Part shown: one piece after another, positions 1 to 9,018 of the stretch | How positions within the stretch are numbered: the first letter of the stretch is position 1 | How the letters are laid out: each line of letters opens with the position of its first letter | Assembly: GCA_023666975.1 (NCBI GenBank) | Contig: JAMPAW010000050.1 | Coordinates: forward strand, 1 to 21,576 | Source: Clostridium sp. | Lineage (GTDB): Bacteria > Bacillota_A > Clostridia > Lachnospirales > Lachnospiraceae | Length of the DNA stretch: 21,576 nt | Direction of reading: 5' to 3' | Notes under the pieces: generated by a model | What the model was told of the DNA's origin: nothing | What the model saw: the letters and a program-made list of their open reading frames with translations, nothing else | Databases searched by the model: none | Position numbers and translations under genes: made by a program

Positions 1-17
1 CGTTTTACCAAGTGGCG

Positions 18-689
18 TTAAGAATTATTAACTATATGTATGCTATTTTTATTAACATTTCTTGTATCTAGCACTTTATTTAATTTATTATCCGTAAAGG
101 CATTTTTGTATTCTCCATTTGTATCTATAACCAAAAAGTAACTACCACTAGTATTAATATTATCAAATAATTCTGAAAAAATTGTATTTAATGTATTTGA
201 TTTACCACTCCCAGTATTTCCTACAATTAAAGAATGTCCGGCAAAAAATTTATTAATATCAATATAAAAATCTAAATCCTTTTTGTATAAATACTGACCT
301 ACGCTAATAGATCCACCCAGCGAAGTTCCAGAGTATATTTTTAATAACTCCTCGTCTGAAACTGTATATGCATTATCAAAAATATTAGGTGTTTCCCCAC
401 TGCTTCCTTGTTTGAAATCTCCACCATCAAAATATCCAATAACTTTGCATACAACCACCCTATTACTTGCTATCTTATTTGATTCTTCCTTCTTATCTGA
501 TTCAAGAGTCGTTTTTTCATTTACAACTTCATATACTTGATTTCCAATTTTTAAAAAACTACCCACACCTGCTATTCTTACCGGATTAGCATTTATAACA
601 ATATATGGTGTTTCCAATTCCTTATTAATTGCTACGCTAATCATAGTGTTTGATACCTCAACTACTTTTCCTATATACATATCAAGCAT
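18..689 (-). CDS. HerA-like ATPase of a SIR2-HerA defence pair; frame broken or truncated
   Basis: N-terminal part of a HerA/FtsK-type hexameric ATPase, the partner of the SIR2 protein just upstream. Residues 1-90 look like a HAS-barrel (MYIGKVVEVS start, then short beta-rich stretches). A Walker A loop GNTGSGKS is at residues 157-164, and the HerA-typical VIDTNGEY follows at about 187-194. The start has a good site, AAGGAGG, 8 nt before ATG, and lies 1 nt after the sir2 stop, so the two are co-translated. HerA partners are usually 500-600 aa. Here the frame ends in TAA after 223 codons, before the rest of the ATPase domain, with only 17 bases left in the window. A one-base shift near the stop would reopen a frame to the edge, so a frameshift, a sequencing error or a real truncation are all possible. 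Without the rest of the ATPase the protein should be inactive. Confidence 0.85.
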   Translation of the reverse strand: MLDMYIGKVVEVSNTMISVAINKELETPYIVINANPVRIAGVGSFLKIGNQVYEVVNEKTTLESDKKEESNKIASNRVVVCKVIGYFDGGDFKQGSSGETPNIFDNAYTVSDEELLKIYSGTSLGGSISVGQYLYKKDLDFYIDINKFFAGHSLIVGNTGSGKSNTLNTIFSELFDNINTSGSYFLVIDTNGEYKNAFTDNKLNKVLDTRNVNKNSIHIVNNS

Positions 690-690
690 A

Positions 691-1770
691 TCAATCGCCT
701 CCTTGAATATTCTGCATCAAATCAGCAACATCACTAAATTTGTACTCTTTATCCATTACTATTACATTTTTATATGCCCTATACTTTTCCTGCAACTTTC
801 TAATTTCATCATCTGTCGCACAAAAAATCACCATGTGGAACGTATTTATTGTCAATGCATTTTCAATAATTTTGTTGATATGTTCATCACCCATAGACAT
901 TCCTGAAACAAATAATGTAGTTCTCTCCTGGCATAAGCGATTGGACAACTCTCTCATCAATGCAGAATAACTAATAATCAGATTTGTATTTTCAAACTTA
1001 TCCACAGATGGATATATAATTTCCGGCAAAAAATCCTGTTCATATGGATTTCTTTCAATCAACTCGCCATCTTTCATGTACCATGATAACGATCCATGTA
1101 TTTTAAATAAATTCATATGGTTAAGTGTTACTTTTATATTGGAATGATTAACCCGAAAACTATCTACAAAATCATAATTATAATAAACCAGATTAAATTT
1201 TCTATCAACAATACCCTCAAATCCAGAGTAGTAATGAATGTTTTGGTTTTCCATTGCCATTTCATTCATCATATCATAATTTGTAGTAAAAATATTAAAA
1301 ATCTGATTTTTTAATCCATTTACTTCCTTTACATTTTTTAATCCATTGTAAAAGGCAATATAGTTGTCTAACACAGTACTTTCATCTGATTCTTTAAGTC
1401 TATCTCTAATCAACATGCGAATCAAATTTCTTTGTTCCTCTACACTTTTCCTAAAATCAGTATCTACAATATACAAATCAGTGCCATCTAATACCGACAA
1501 AAATCTTTCTATATTAGCATTTTCCGAGAATAAATATGTATCATATAATCCGGCAATCATTGCCTTCATTTCTGTGGAAATAGTTTTGTCCACTGTTAAA
1601 TAATTATAAAAGTCCAATACATTACTATCTGTCCTTATGCATTTCAATAAATCCCCCATTAATGGAAAATTGATTTTTCCCTCAACAATATTGTACGAGG
1701 TTCCTGCTCCTAATAAAAAATTAATATTCGTATTCTTCATCAATATCTTAACCAACTCAATTTGTTCCAT
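691..1770 (-). CDS. SIR2-family NADase effector of SIR2-HerA defence
   Basis: 359-aa protein with a SIR2-like domain as found in prokaryotic immune systems. Visible motifs are GAGTS at residues 21-25 (dinucleotide loop, within NFLLGAGTSYN), FTTNYD with Asn164, and KIHGS with His225, the expected catalytic Asn and His. In characterised SIR2-HerA (Nezha-type) systems the SIR2 subunit depletes NAD+ on phage infection while assembled with a HerA hexamer; this role is inferred here from domain content and order. The ATG at 1770 is chosen because AGGAGG sits 8 nt upstream. A TTG two codons earlier is only 2 nt from that site. HerA starts 1 nt after the stop. The gene is AT-rich compared with hsdR/hsdM. 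Family assignment is strong; cellular activity depends on whether the neighbouring HerA is intact. Confidence 0.9.
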   Translation of the reverse strand: MEQIELVKILMKNTNINFLLGAGTSYNIVEGKINFPLMGDLLKCIRTDSNVLDFYNYLTVDKTISTEMKAMIAGLYDTYLFSENANIERFLSVLDGTDLYIVDTDFRKSVEEQRNLIRMLIRDRLKESDESTVLDNYIAFYNGLKNVKEVNGLKNQIFNIFTTNYDMMNEMAMENQNIHYYSGFEGIVDRKFNLVYYNYDFVDSFRVNHSNIKVTLNHMNLFKIHGSLSWYMKDGELIERNPYEQDFLPEIIYPSVDKFENTNLIISYSALMRELSNRLCQERTTLFVSGMSMGDEHINKIIENALTINTFHMVIFCATDDEIRKLQEKYRAYKNVIVMDKEYKFSDVADLMQNIQGGD

Positions 1771-1797
1771 TGACAAAACCTCCTCTACATTGCAACT

Positions 1798-1826
1798 TTT
1801 ATATATATTGCAAGCTTATCAAACAA
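1798..1826 (-). promoter_or_regulatory. Sigma-A promoter for sir2-herA
   Basis: TTGTTT (1821-1826) and TATAAA (1798-1803) are separated by 17 bp, pointing to the sir2 start about 30 nt downstream. It is the best promoter-like match in the 189-bp gap between the HEPN-like gene and sir2, and it suggests the defence pair has its own transcription start. I see no clear terminator for the upstream hsd/HEPN transcript in this gap, so read-through is also possible. Confidence 0.55.
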
Positions 1827-1959
1827 TATCCGATTTCTCTTTCCACATCATTAATTAACTTGTTATTTTTTTAGTTTAGTTCAATAAGTACAGGTAATTC
1901 TATTTTCTCTCTTTAGAATCAATCACTGCGTAATTTCTGTGTAAATTCACTTATTCTCT

Positions 1960-2880
1960 CTAATTTATAATTCCACTATTCTTTACTCGTCTTTCCAATA
2001 AATCAGTCATTTCTACTGCAATCTCAACTTTTTGAGGATTTTTTCCATATATTTTAATAGTACGTTCAAATGGTTTCATATATTTTTGATGATACAAAAT
2101 TTCATAAATTGTATTTATCAACAATATTGTATCAATTCGGTTATTAGAATATTTAAACCCATGCACGGCAATATGCCTGTTTGCTTTCTTGTTTGTCTCT
2201 ATATGTATCGCATTTGAGAAATCATACCTTTGAAATATAAAATTTATACAATTTGATAACATCTCCATTCGCAGATAAAATGGTACTTCCTTTGGTGTAA
2301 ATCGTCCATAATAATTCATCATAGGTTTCATAATACCCTCTCTCTTTACATTACCAAGACGAAACATATACTTTTTTAATAGATTATCAACAATAGACAT
2401 CAATGCATTATTGGCAATAGCATAATCCCGCCTCCAATAAGAATGTTCTACTTGCTTAAAAAGCATTCTGTGATGTTTAGGCAATCCATTATATGTATCC
2501 TTAATGAGATTCTGCATTCTTTGCCTAGAAAAATACCTTTGCATTTCCTTATCGAAATCCTTTTCCGTTTGACATTTTTCAAGAATATTATTAATTTTTT
2601 CCCCAGTAATACCATAAGGCCACACCCAATAAAATCCTTCTAAAGCTCTCTCGTATTTCATATGATTTATAACACTATCGGGATTAGCTTCCGCTTCCTC
2701 ATATAGTTCATTAAATTTTTGAAATGGCGTTGATGTACCCTTGAAAGATTGTGTTAAGTCCGTCTTAATGTTTAATTGAGATAAAGTATTCAATCCATTT
2801 AAATCAACTGGTATTTTTGACTTTATATTATTATACCATTTTTTTATTCCTTCAAGCCGAAAATCTACATTACTATCCAT
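1960..2880 (-). CDS. HEPN-like hypothetical protein behind hsdS
   Basis: 306-aa protein I do not recognise by name. It is cytoplasmic, without membrane segments or signal peptide. The C-terminal half is helical and contains NRHIAVHG, in which Arg235 and His240 form the R-x4-H motif typical of HEPN ribonucleases, followed by a long predicted helix (IDTILLINTIYEIL). The N-terminal third has no motif I can name. The start ATG at 2880 has AGAGG about 8 nt upstream. The stop of hsdS is 41 nt upstream and no promoter or terminator is visible between them, so it is probably the last gene of the hsd operon. HEPN proteins and anticodon nucleases (PrrC, RloC) are known guards linked to type I restriction systems; a similar backup role is inference. 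It could instead be an independent abortive-infection protein. Confidence 0.75.
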   Translation of the reverse strand: MDSNVDFRLEGIKKWYNNIKSKIPVDLNGLNTLSQLNIKTDLTQSFKGTSTPFQKFNELYEEAEANPDSVINHMKYERALEGFYWVWPYGITGEKINNILEKCQTEKDFDKEMQRYFSRQRMQNLIKDTYNGLPKHHRMLFKQVEHSYWRRDYAIANNALMSIVDNLLKKYMFRLGNVKREGIMKPMMNYYGRFTPKEVPFYLRMEMLSNCINFIFQRYDFSNAIHIETNKKANRHIAVHGFKYSNNRIDTILLINTIYEILYHQKYMKPFERTIKIYGKNPQKVEIAVEMTDLLERRVKNSGIIN

Positions 2881-2921
2881 ATTTTACCTCTCTAATATTT
2901 TTTCAATAAACTTTTTGCACC

Positions 2922-4253
2922 TTAATCATTCAATTCCATGAATATAGTCTTAAGTATTTCCATTGCTGATTGTTCCTCTGGATTATTCGTTCCAAGTTCT
3001 CCACAAAAGGCTTTTTTTAATATAGACTTTCGCATAGCTTCTATTTTCTCTAATACCTTTTCTTGCAATGTACAAATTTGAAATTCTTTAATATTTATCA
3101 AATCCAATATTCTTACTATTTCTATCTGCTCTTCTCTTGAAGGTAATACAATAGGAATTGCAGAAACAACCTTCTGATTGATTTTAGGCATATTTCCCGC
3201 AGTACCAGTGGCATTACTTCTAATATAATTCATAACTCGCTCGGTTTTTAACTGATATGCAATAAATTCTGAAGACACACTATCTATCACTTGCAATTTC
3301 ATCATCAAATCAGGATATATAAACTCATGTTCACCCCCATTATAAATAGCACTTGTTCCGACTTTTTCCAATGAATTAGCCCTTTGAATCAAAATATCTC
3401 CTGGCTTTAACCACAAATATGAATTTTCTTCTATATGTTCATCAATAAACTTAAAGTATTCAGACCTAAACACTCCTGATGTTGTAGCCGATAAAGTCAT
3501 ACTTTTATATGGGGTTTCATAATCAACAGGTTTCGGTGAATATCCATTTCTTGGCTTTTCCTTTAATACATCAATCAATTGAACTTCATTCCATGCTTCT
3601 CGCTTTGCACTATGCGATTTTCTCCATCCTTTCGTTAATTCACCCGAAAATGCTCTACAAAGAATCGTTTTCTTTCTCGTAGCCATATTATCTTTTGCAT
3701 CTTGTACCTTCTCCCTCACCTCATCTAATTTAGCAAACAAACCCTCAATTCGTTCTACAATACGTTGTTGCTCATATAAAGGAGGCAAGGGAACAGCATA
3801 TTTATTAAATGCCTGTACTGTTACTTGCGGTTGAGCAGAACCTGATATCAATCTTGTTGTATCTAATGCCTCAAACAAACAACAAATATATTTCGGCATC
3901 ATAAACTTACCTTTATCTTCTATTATTAAGGAATTACTTGTTACGTATGATTTTGGCAATGAAAGATTCATAATTCCACTATATGCACCTCGGCAACTCA
4001 TTAAAGCTTTTTCATCCTCAAACATATATTCTGAGTAATAACCAATTTGACCATTAGCCCCAAAGACAGGATATCCATAATCAATAAGATTTTTTGTTGG
4101 TAACCCCTTTCCATATTCAATATCAAATATACTTGATGCATAAACCCAACACCAATTCCCCGGCACCTCATACGGCTGCTCCTCCACCGGCACCAACGCC
4201 TGCTCCAGTTTTTCCTCCAAAGACAATTCTTCTTTCTTCTTCCCTCTCGCCAT
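2922..4253 (-). CDS. hsdS: Type I restriction-modification specificity subunit HsdS
   Basis: 443-aa DNA-recognition subunit with the usual two target recognition domains (TRDs). TRD1 spans about residues 31-155. The first conserved helix region starts at LPPLYEQQRIVERIEGLFAK (about 155-200). TRD2 covers roughly 215-380. The second conserved region includes LPSREEQIEIVRILDLI. HsdS directs both methylation (with HsdM2) and cleavage (with HsdR) at a bipartite site. Its ATG is 1 nt after the hsdM stop, with AGAGGTG upstream, so translation is coupled. The first 30 or so codons match the GC-richer hsdM, while the rest from about position 4160 down is clearly AT-richer. The switch falls at the start of TRD1, consistent with recombinational replacement of specificity domains. 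The length is normal and the gene looks intact. The recognised sequence cannot be predicted by eye. Confidence 0.95.
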   Translation of the reverse strand: MARGKKKEELSLEEKLEQALVPVEEQPYEVPGNWCWVYASSIFDIEYGKGLPTKNLIDYGYPVFGANGQIGYYSEYMFEDEKALMSCRGAYSGIMNLSLPKSYVTSNSLIIEDKGKFMMPKYICCLFEALDTTRLISGSAQPQVTVQAFNKYAVPLPPLYEQQRIVERIEGLFAKLDEVREKVQDAKDNMATRKKTILCRAFSGELTKGWRKSHSAKREAWNEVQLIDVLKEKPRNGYSPKPVDYETPYKSMTLSATTSGVFRSEYFKFIDEHIEENSYLWLKPGDILIQRANSLEKVGTSAIYNGGEHEFIYPDLMMKLQVIDSVSSEFIAYQLKTERVMNYIRSNATGTAGNMPKINQKVVSAIPIVLPSREEQIEIVRILDLINIKEFQICTLQEKVLEKIEAMRKSILKKAFCGELGTNNPEEQSAMEILKTIFMELND

Positions 4254-4254
4254 A

Positions 4255-5667
4255 CTACACCTCTGAACTTTCCAGAGACTTCAGCTCTTTCACGACACTC
4301 TTCAAAAGGTCTACCGCTTCTTCCAACTGTGCGATACATTCTTCGCCGCTTTCGATAGGGTTCGGCAAATCCTCATAATCCAATACCGAATCGTCACGAA
4401 TCAATCCCTTGTCTAAGGTATTTCCAAGCTCTTCCCTGGTAAATACGCTCCACCTTTCATCTTCTACCTTACGGCGGTCTTCTGCTGTGTATGCCCGCAC
4501 GAAATCATCAAAATGTTCCTTTTTCAACGGATTCGTCTTTCCAAAAGACGGCATATTTGTTCTCAGGTCATAGAACCATACCTCCTCTGTATTATTCTTG
4601 TCCGTTGTTCCCTTCGTAAAAAATAAGACATTGGTCTTTACGCCCTGTGCATAGAAAATACCGGTCGGCAGGCGGAGCACCGTATGCAGATTACATTTAT
4701 CCATAAGGTCGGCACGAATCCGCTCACCCTCGCCGTCCGCAAACAATACATTATCCGGTAACACAACCGCTGCCCTTGCTTTGCCGTCTGCTTTCAGGGA
4801 GCGGTAAATATGCTGTAAAAAATTGAGCTGCTTATTGCTTGTCTGGTAAGTAAAATCATCACGGTTTGCGCGTTCTCCGCCCTTCTTTGTTCCAAATGGC
4901 GGATTCGTAAGCACGACATCAAACCCTTTCATGACCTTTCCCTGATTGGAGAGTGTATCACATAAATAAATCTTGCCCTCAATATCATGGAGCATGGCAT
5001 TCATCAGTGCCAACCGGTGTGTTTCATGTACAAGCTCCGCTCCAGTAAATGCCTCTTTCTGCTCAAATGCTGCTTCTTCCTCCGACAAATCCAGCCAGTC
5101 ATTGGTATGCTCTTTTACATAACGGTCAGCCGCAATCATAAATCCAAATGTACCGCATGCCGGATCGTTACATCGCTCACCCGGCTGTGGTGCAATCAGC
5201 TCTGTCATCACATCAATCAAAACTCTTGGCGTAAAATACTGCCCTGCCCCCGACTTCTTCTCACTTGCATTTTTCTCCAATAATCCTTCATACAGATTGC
5301 CGAGTCCTTCTTCCTTTGCCGAGTACCAGTCCAACTCATCAATATTAGTAATGATTTTCTTTAAATTTGCCGGCTCCTCAATATTACTTCTTGCACCCTG
5401 ATAAATCTCCTGCACCCTTCCGGTAGAATTTTCACCGAGCTCCCGCAGCAGCTCATCATAGAACCTTTTCAGCTCCATGCCTTCCTTTGTTCTCAGCGCG
5501 TCCCAACGATAATCTTGCGGAATATTTTTCTCCGCTCCCGTTTCCTTCGCCATTTTCAAAAACAAAATATAGGTCAGCTCCGTTACATACTGATGATAAG
5601 TGATTCCATCATCACGAAGTACATTACAGAGATTCCATAACTTTGATACAATTTCTGCGTTTGTCAT
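4255..5667 (-). CDS. hsdM: Type I restriction-modification methyltransferase subunit HsdM
   Basis: 470-aa N6-adenine methyltransferase subunit. It has an HsdM N-terminal helical domain (about 1-130), the QYFTPR segment near 144-149, the S-adenosylmethionine motif I DPACGTFGF near 168-176, and catalytic motif IV NPPF near 255-258 (LTNPPFGTKKGG). The Phe in motif I replaces the more usual Gly/Ala (DPACGTGGF) but the fold motif is otherwise normal. Two ATGs are adjacent (5670 and 5667). The second is preferred because GGAGG is 5 nt from it but only 2 nt from the first. It starts 15 nt after the hsdR stop and ends 1 nt before hsdS, giving an R-M-S operon. It forms an M2S methylase with HsdS and, with HsdR added, the full restriction enzyme. 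Confidence 0.96.
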   Translation of the reverse strand: MTNAEIVSKLWNLCNVLRDDGITYHQYVTELTYILFLKMAKETGAEKNIPQDYRWDALRTKEGMELKRFYDELLRELGENSTGRVQEIYQGARSNIEEPANLKKIITNIDELDWYSAKEEGLGNLYEGLLEKNASEKKSGAGQYFTPRVLIDVMTELIAPQPGERCNDPACGTFGFMIAADRYVKEHTNDWLDLSEEEAAFEQKEAFTGAELVHETHRLALMNAMLHDIEGKIYLCDTLSNQGKVMKGFDVVLTNPPFGTKKGGERANRDDFTYQTSNKQLNFLQHIYRSLKADGKARAAVVLPDNVLFADGEGERIRADLMDKCNLHTVLRLPTGIFYAQGVKTNVLFFTKGTTDKNNTEEVWFYDLRTNMPSFGKTNPLKKEHFDDFVRAYTAEDRRKVEDERWSVFTREELGNTLDKGLIRDDSVLDYEDLPNPIESGEECIAQLEEAVDLLKSVVKELKSLESSEV

Positions 5668-5682
5668 CATATCCTCCGTTCC

Positions 5683-8600
5683 TTATGCGGTATACATATA
5701 GCCATTGATTTCATCAATCATGATATCCAGCTTATTTCCAAATGCCTTATCTACCGCTGTATATCCACCCTTAATCTTGAATTGCGGTGCATCAAATGAT
5801 TCTTTATTCAGTATAACTTCCTTTAAAAGATATGCCTCTATGCGGTCTAACCAGTTAAGCTGCACCTTGCTAAGCTCCGGGTGTGCCTGCTTTGTCCTGG
5901 CAATGGCAGTATGGATTCTGTCATCTTTGCTGATCAAAGCATCCCCTACACTTTTCTGCCGGATAAAGCTGATAATATCCGCTGCAATATCTTCATTGGT
6001 TACATCTCTCCAAGCCGTTTTCAGCCACTCTTCCCTGAAATTATTCCGGTCAAGAATCAGTTTCAGTTCCTTCAACGATTCCCTGGTAAGCTCCTTTGGT
6101 CTTGTTGCCACAATATTCAGTGCGGCAATTTCATTGATATTGTTGTCAATAAAATCGCGGAACTCTTTCAGATAGTCCTCCGGTCTTACCGCATCGCCAT
6201 AGCCTCTTTCATGGCTGGTCACTTCATCCTGCTCATCGCTGATGAATTTCGGTCTTTCCTGACGGATACCACGCACATAAGCAAAAGCCTCACGGCAGTT
6301 CTTAACCGTTTCCACTGCTTCATCAACCGGCATATGGCGAAGATTGTCTACAAAGGTTTCCGGTGATGCTCCGCCGGTAAATGACTGGAAATGCTCCCTT
6401 AATTCCTCTGTCATTTTACTCTTATTTCTGAGAATCTTGGCAATAATGATGTCAACCTGATTCTTTCTTGCCTGATCCGTTTCCAGACTATCCATACCAT
6501 CAATCAAATCATCAAACGTTACTCCGGGATTCACGACAACCGGCTTCATGGTCGATACCGGTTCTAATGCGTTGTAAATCCCTACTGCATCATATATTTC
6601 AAAATGGTTCTTTCCAATCTCCGGACATAATCTGGTCGCACGTCCAAGCATCTGTTCAAACAGGATTCTGGAACGGATTCTGCGCAGGAACACCAAATTT
6701 ACAATTTCCTCCACGTCAATACCCGTAGTCAACAAATCAACCGTCACCACAATATTCGGAAATGCCTCATTCTTAAATCTGCGGATTGCCTCTTTGATTT
6801 TGTCCGGATTCCCATTTTCAATCGAACCGGTAATCTTCATCACCGCATCTCCGCTGATACCCTGCTTGGCATAGTAATCCTTTAAAATCTGTGTAATCAT
6901 ATCCGCATGCGCATCATCAACCGCAAAGATAAGCGTTTTTCCCTTATCATTTGGATCAATATCCTTCGCAATTTCAGCCAGCACCGTTTCATTGAAGCTC
7001 TTTGTGACAACCTTTTTGTTAAAGTCCTCCACTTCAAACTTCAAATCATCTTCCAGCTCATCACTGTTCATCACGGTATTCGTTACCGGATCATAAATCG
7101 GTGCCGTGCTTCCCGCCTCAAATACGATCCCCTGCTCGCTGAGCTTTGTTTTTATGATATGCGGTGCATCATGATCCACCAGATATTCGTCTACTACCGC
7201 TGTGCGATAGTCGTAAGAATATACCGGTTTCCCGAATATCTCTGTGGTATGAATGGCAGGGGTAGCCGTGAGTGCAATCTTGACCGCATCAAAATAATCA
7301 ATCACCGCCCGGTACTTGCTGCGGAAATCGTCCTGATTGCGGTAAAGCGCCTCATCGTCTCCCATCTCCTTATCCAGAATATATCCCCTGTGCGCCTCGT
7401 CCACAATGATACAATCATAATCCGACACACCAATACCGGCACCCCCTTCATTGTAGAGAATGCGTTTCACCAGACTCTGCACCGTAGCAATATGGACACG
7501 GGTATCCTTTTCAAATTCCTTTTCTCCAAGGTCTTTGATATCATACAATTGATTCAGCGTTTTTAAATCTTCCAGTTTTACCTCTTTAAATGTATCCATT
7601 GTCTGGTCGCCAAGTGCTGTCCGGTCAACCAGATATAAAATTCTCTTAAATCTTTTTGCAGACAGGAAGCGGTAAATCATACCAAGAACGGTTCTCGTCT
7701 TTCCGGTTCCTGTCGCCATAGCAAGCAACACTGTATTTTTATGCTCCGCAATCGCTTTCTCGGCTGCCCTGACCGCTTCGACCTGATAGTAACGCAGTCC
7801 CAATCCGTTGGAATCCTCTAACAGCTCATACCCTGTAGCCGCAAGTTTTCTGTCCGCTTTGGCAATATCCCTTTCCAAATCCTGCTCCATGCCCTGTGGG
7901 CTTGGCCAGCCCGCCAAAGCCTTTGAAGTATTGAACGGCTGTCTGGTATCCAGAAACCAGATACCGGACATTTCCTCATACTGCTTAATATAGTCCCTGC
8001 CATTGGTCGCAAAAAGAAACGGCACTTTATAATCACCATACCGTCGAATCACATATTGATCATGTTCCGCTTTAATCCTCTTGGCATAATCTTTACACTG
8101 CCCGTCCAGTACAGATGAAATGTTGGCATGCTTTTTCTTCGCCTCAATGATACCGACCATTTTCTCCCCGATAAAAAGGGCATAATCTGCATATCCGCCA
8201 TTTCCGTTTTTGGAATCTGTCGGCCATTCCGCAATCGCAATATTTTTACCCTTTTCCGGCCGAACTCCTTTCGCATAGCGAAGCTCCTTTGTATCTGCAT
8301 CCCAGCCAACCTTGCGAAGCTGTTCATCAATTAATTCTCTCGTCTGTGCTTCGGAAAGCTTCACGTTCGCCGCCTTTTTGTACGCCATCATTCTTCTGGC
8401 GCTGTCAGACCTGCCGGACTGCTGAATCTGCTGCAGTTCGACAAGCAGCGCTTTGTTGCGCTCCTCCAACTCACGGTTTTCTTTCTCCAGTTCATCTAAA
8501 CTGATACGGATATCTACCGGCTGTATGTACCCGTCCGGACGGTAATCATAATCTCCATATGTCTGCATATACCATACACAGAGTTCATATAGTAACGGCA

Positions 8601-8922
8601 GATTATTCAATGCCCTTTCGCCCTCGTCTGTTCCGTTATGCGCCGCATCATTACGGTCTTTCCGCAAAATATACAATGTATTGTTAATCTCATATGGCAG
8701 TAAATCATTCTTCTTCAATAAGCGAATACGGTTTGCATGCGTGTTGTCATATTCCGGTTCTTTAATGCCATCATAAGCAAGCATGTATTTCACCATCACC
8801 TCTGCCAGCATTCCCTGTTTGATAACCGATGTGTTTGGGTCTGAGTAAACGTATTTCTCAGACAAATCGCCCAGCCTTGCCAAATCACTCCATTTCGCTT
8901 CAAGGAAAGTAAAATTGCCCAT
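5683..8922 (-). CDS. hsdR: Type I restriction enzyme subunit HsdR
   Basis: 1079-aa ATP-dependent translocase and nuclease subunit. In order: an N-terminal DUF4145-like helical domain (about 5-130, with RNDAAH near 90-95); a coiled-coil-like stretch about 140-175; a PD-(D/E)xK nuclease with Asp246 (GYADYAL) and EAK at 260-262; a superfamily 2 helicase with Walker A ATGTGKT near 403-409, DEAH at 508-511, LTATPA, and motif VI EQMLGRATR; and a C-terminal HsdM-binding region. The start at 8922 is chosen because AAGGAGG lies 7 nt before it. An in-frame ATG 13 codons earlier has no ribosome site. It has its own promoter (8987-9015) and is followed after 15 nt by hsdM. All catalytic motifs look intact, so the enzyme is expected to cut unmodified foreign DNA. 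Confidence 0.96.
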   Translation of the reverse strand: MGNFTFLEAKWSDLARLGDLSEKYVYSDPNTSVIKQGMLAEVMVKYMLAYDGIKEPEYDNTHANRIRLLKKNDLLPYEINNTLYILRKDRNDAAHNGTDEGERALNNLPLLYELCVWYMQTYGDYDYRPDGYIQPVDIRISLDELEKENRELEERNKALLVELQQIQQSGRSDSARRMMAYKKAANVKLSEAQTRELIDEQLRKVGWDADTKELRYAKGVRPEKGKNIAIAEWPTDSKNGNGGYADYALFIGEKMVGIIEAKKKHANISSVLDGQCKDYAKRIKAEHDQYVIRRYGDYKVPFLFATNGRDYIKQYEEMSGIWFLDTRQPFNTSKALAGWPSPQGMEQDLERDIAKADRKLAATGYELLEDSNGLGLRYYQVEAVRAAEKAIAEHKNTVLLAMATGTGKTRTVLGMIYRFLSAKRFKRILYLVDRTALGDQTMDTFKEVKLEDLKTLNQLYDIKDLGEKEFEKDTRVHIATVQSLVKRILYNEGGAGIGVSDYDCIIVDEAHRGYILDKEMGDDEALYRNQDDFRSKYRAVIDYFDAVKIALTATPAIHTTEIFGKPVYSYDYRTAVVDEYLVDHDAPHIIKTKLSEQGIVFEAGSTAPIYDPVTNTVMNSDELEDDLKFEVEDFNKKVVTKSFNETVLAEIAKDIDPNDKGKTLIFAVDDAHADMITQILKDYYAKQGISGDAVMKITGSIENGNPDKIKEAIRRFKNEAFPNIVVTVDLLTTGIDVEEIVNLVFLRRIRSRILFEQMLGRATRLCPEIGKNHFEIYDAVGIYNALEPVSTMKPVVVNPGVTFDDLIDGMDSLETDQARKNQVDIIIAKILRNKSKMTEELREHFQSFTGGASPETFVDNLRHMPVDEAVETVKNCREAFAYVRGIRQERPKFISDEQDEVTSHERGYGDAVRPEDYLKEFRDFIDNNINEIAALNIVATRPKELTRESLKELKLILDRNNFREEWLKTAWRDVTNEDIAADIISFIRQKSVGDALISKDDRIHTAIARTKQAHPELSKVQLNWLDRIEAYLLKEVILNKESFDAPQFKIKGGYTAVDKAFGNKLDIMIDEINGYMYTA

Positions 8923-8986
8923 TCCCAGACCTCCTTTGTATTCCGCCTCTAAAATACTCATTCCATATTGGAAGCATTCTATGCTT

Positions 8987-9015
8987 ATTATATTTACTTA
9001 TCAGAACAATAGCAA
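8987..9015 (-). promoter_or_regulatory. Sigma-A promoter of the hsdRMS operon
   Basis: TTGCTA (9010-9015) and a consensus TATAAT (8987-8992) are spaced by 17 bp and point toward hsdR, giving a leader of about 60 nt. It lies directly behind the terminator of the preceding gene pair, so the hsd operon is transcribed separately from it. Confidence 0.75.
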
Positions 9016-9018
9016 GCG

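Noticed and set aside
2922..4253. Invertible hsdS shufflon
   Set aside because: There is no second hsdS fragment, no recombinase gene and no inverted repeats matching the TRD borders in this window.
6907..7566. Long plus-strand open frame of about 219 codons opposite hsdR
   Set aside because: It mirrors the helicase domain of hsdR in another frame; no coding features of its own.
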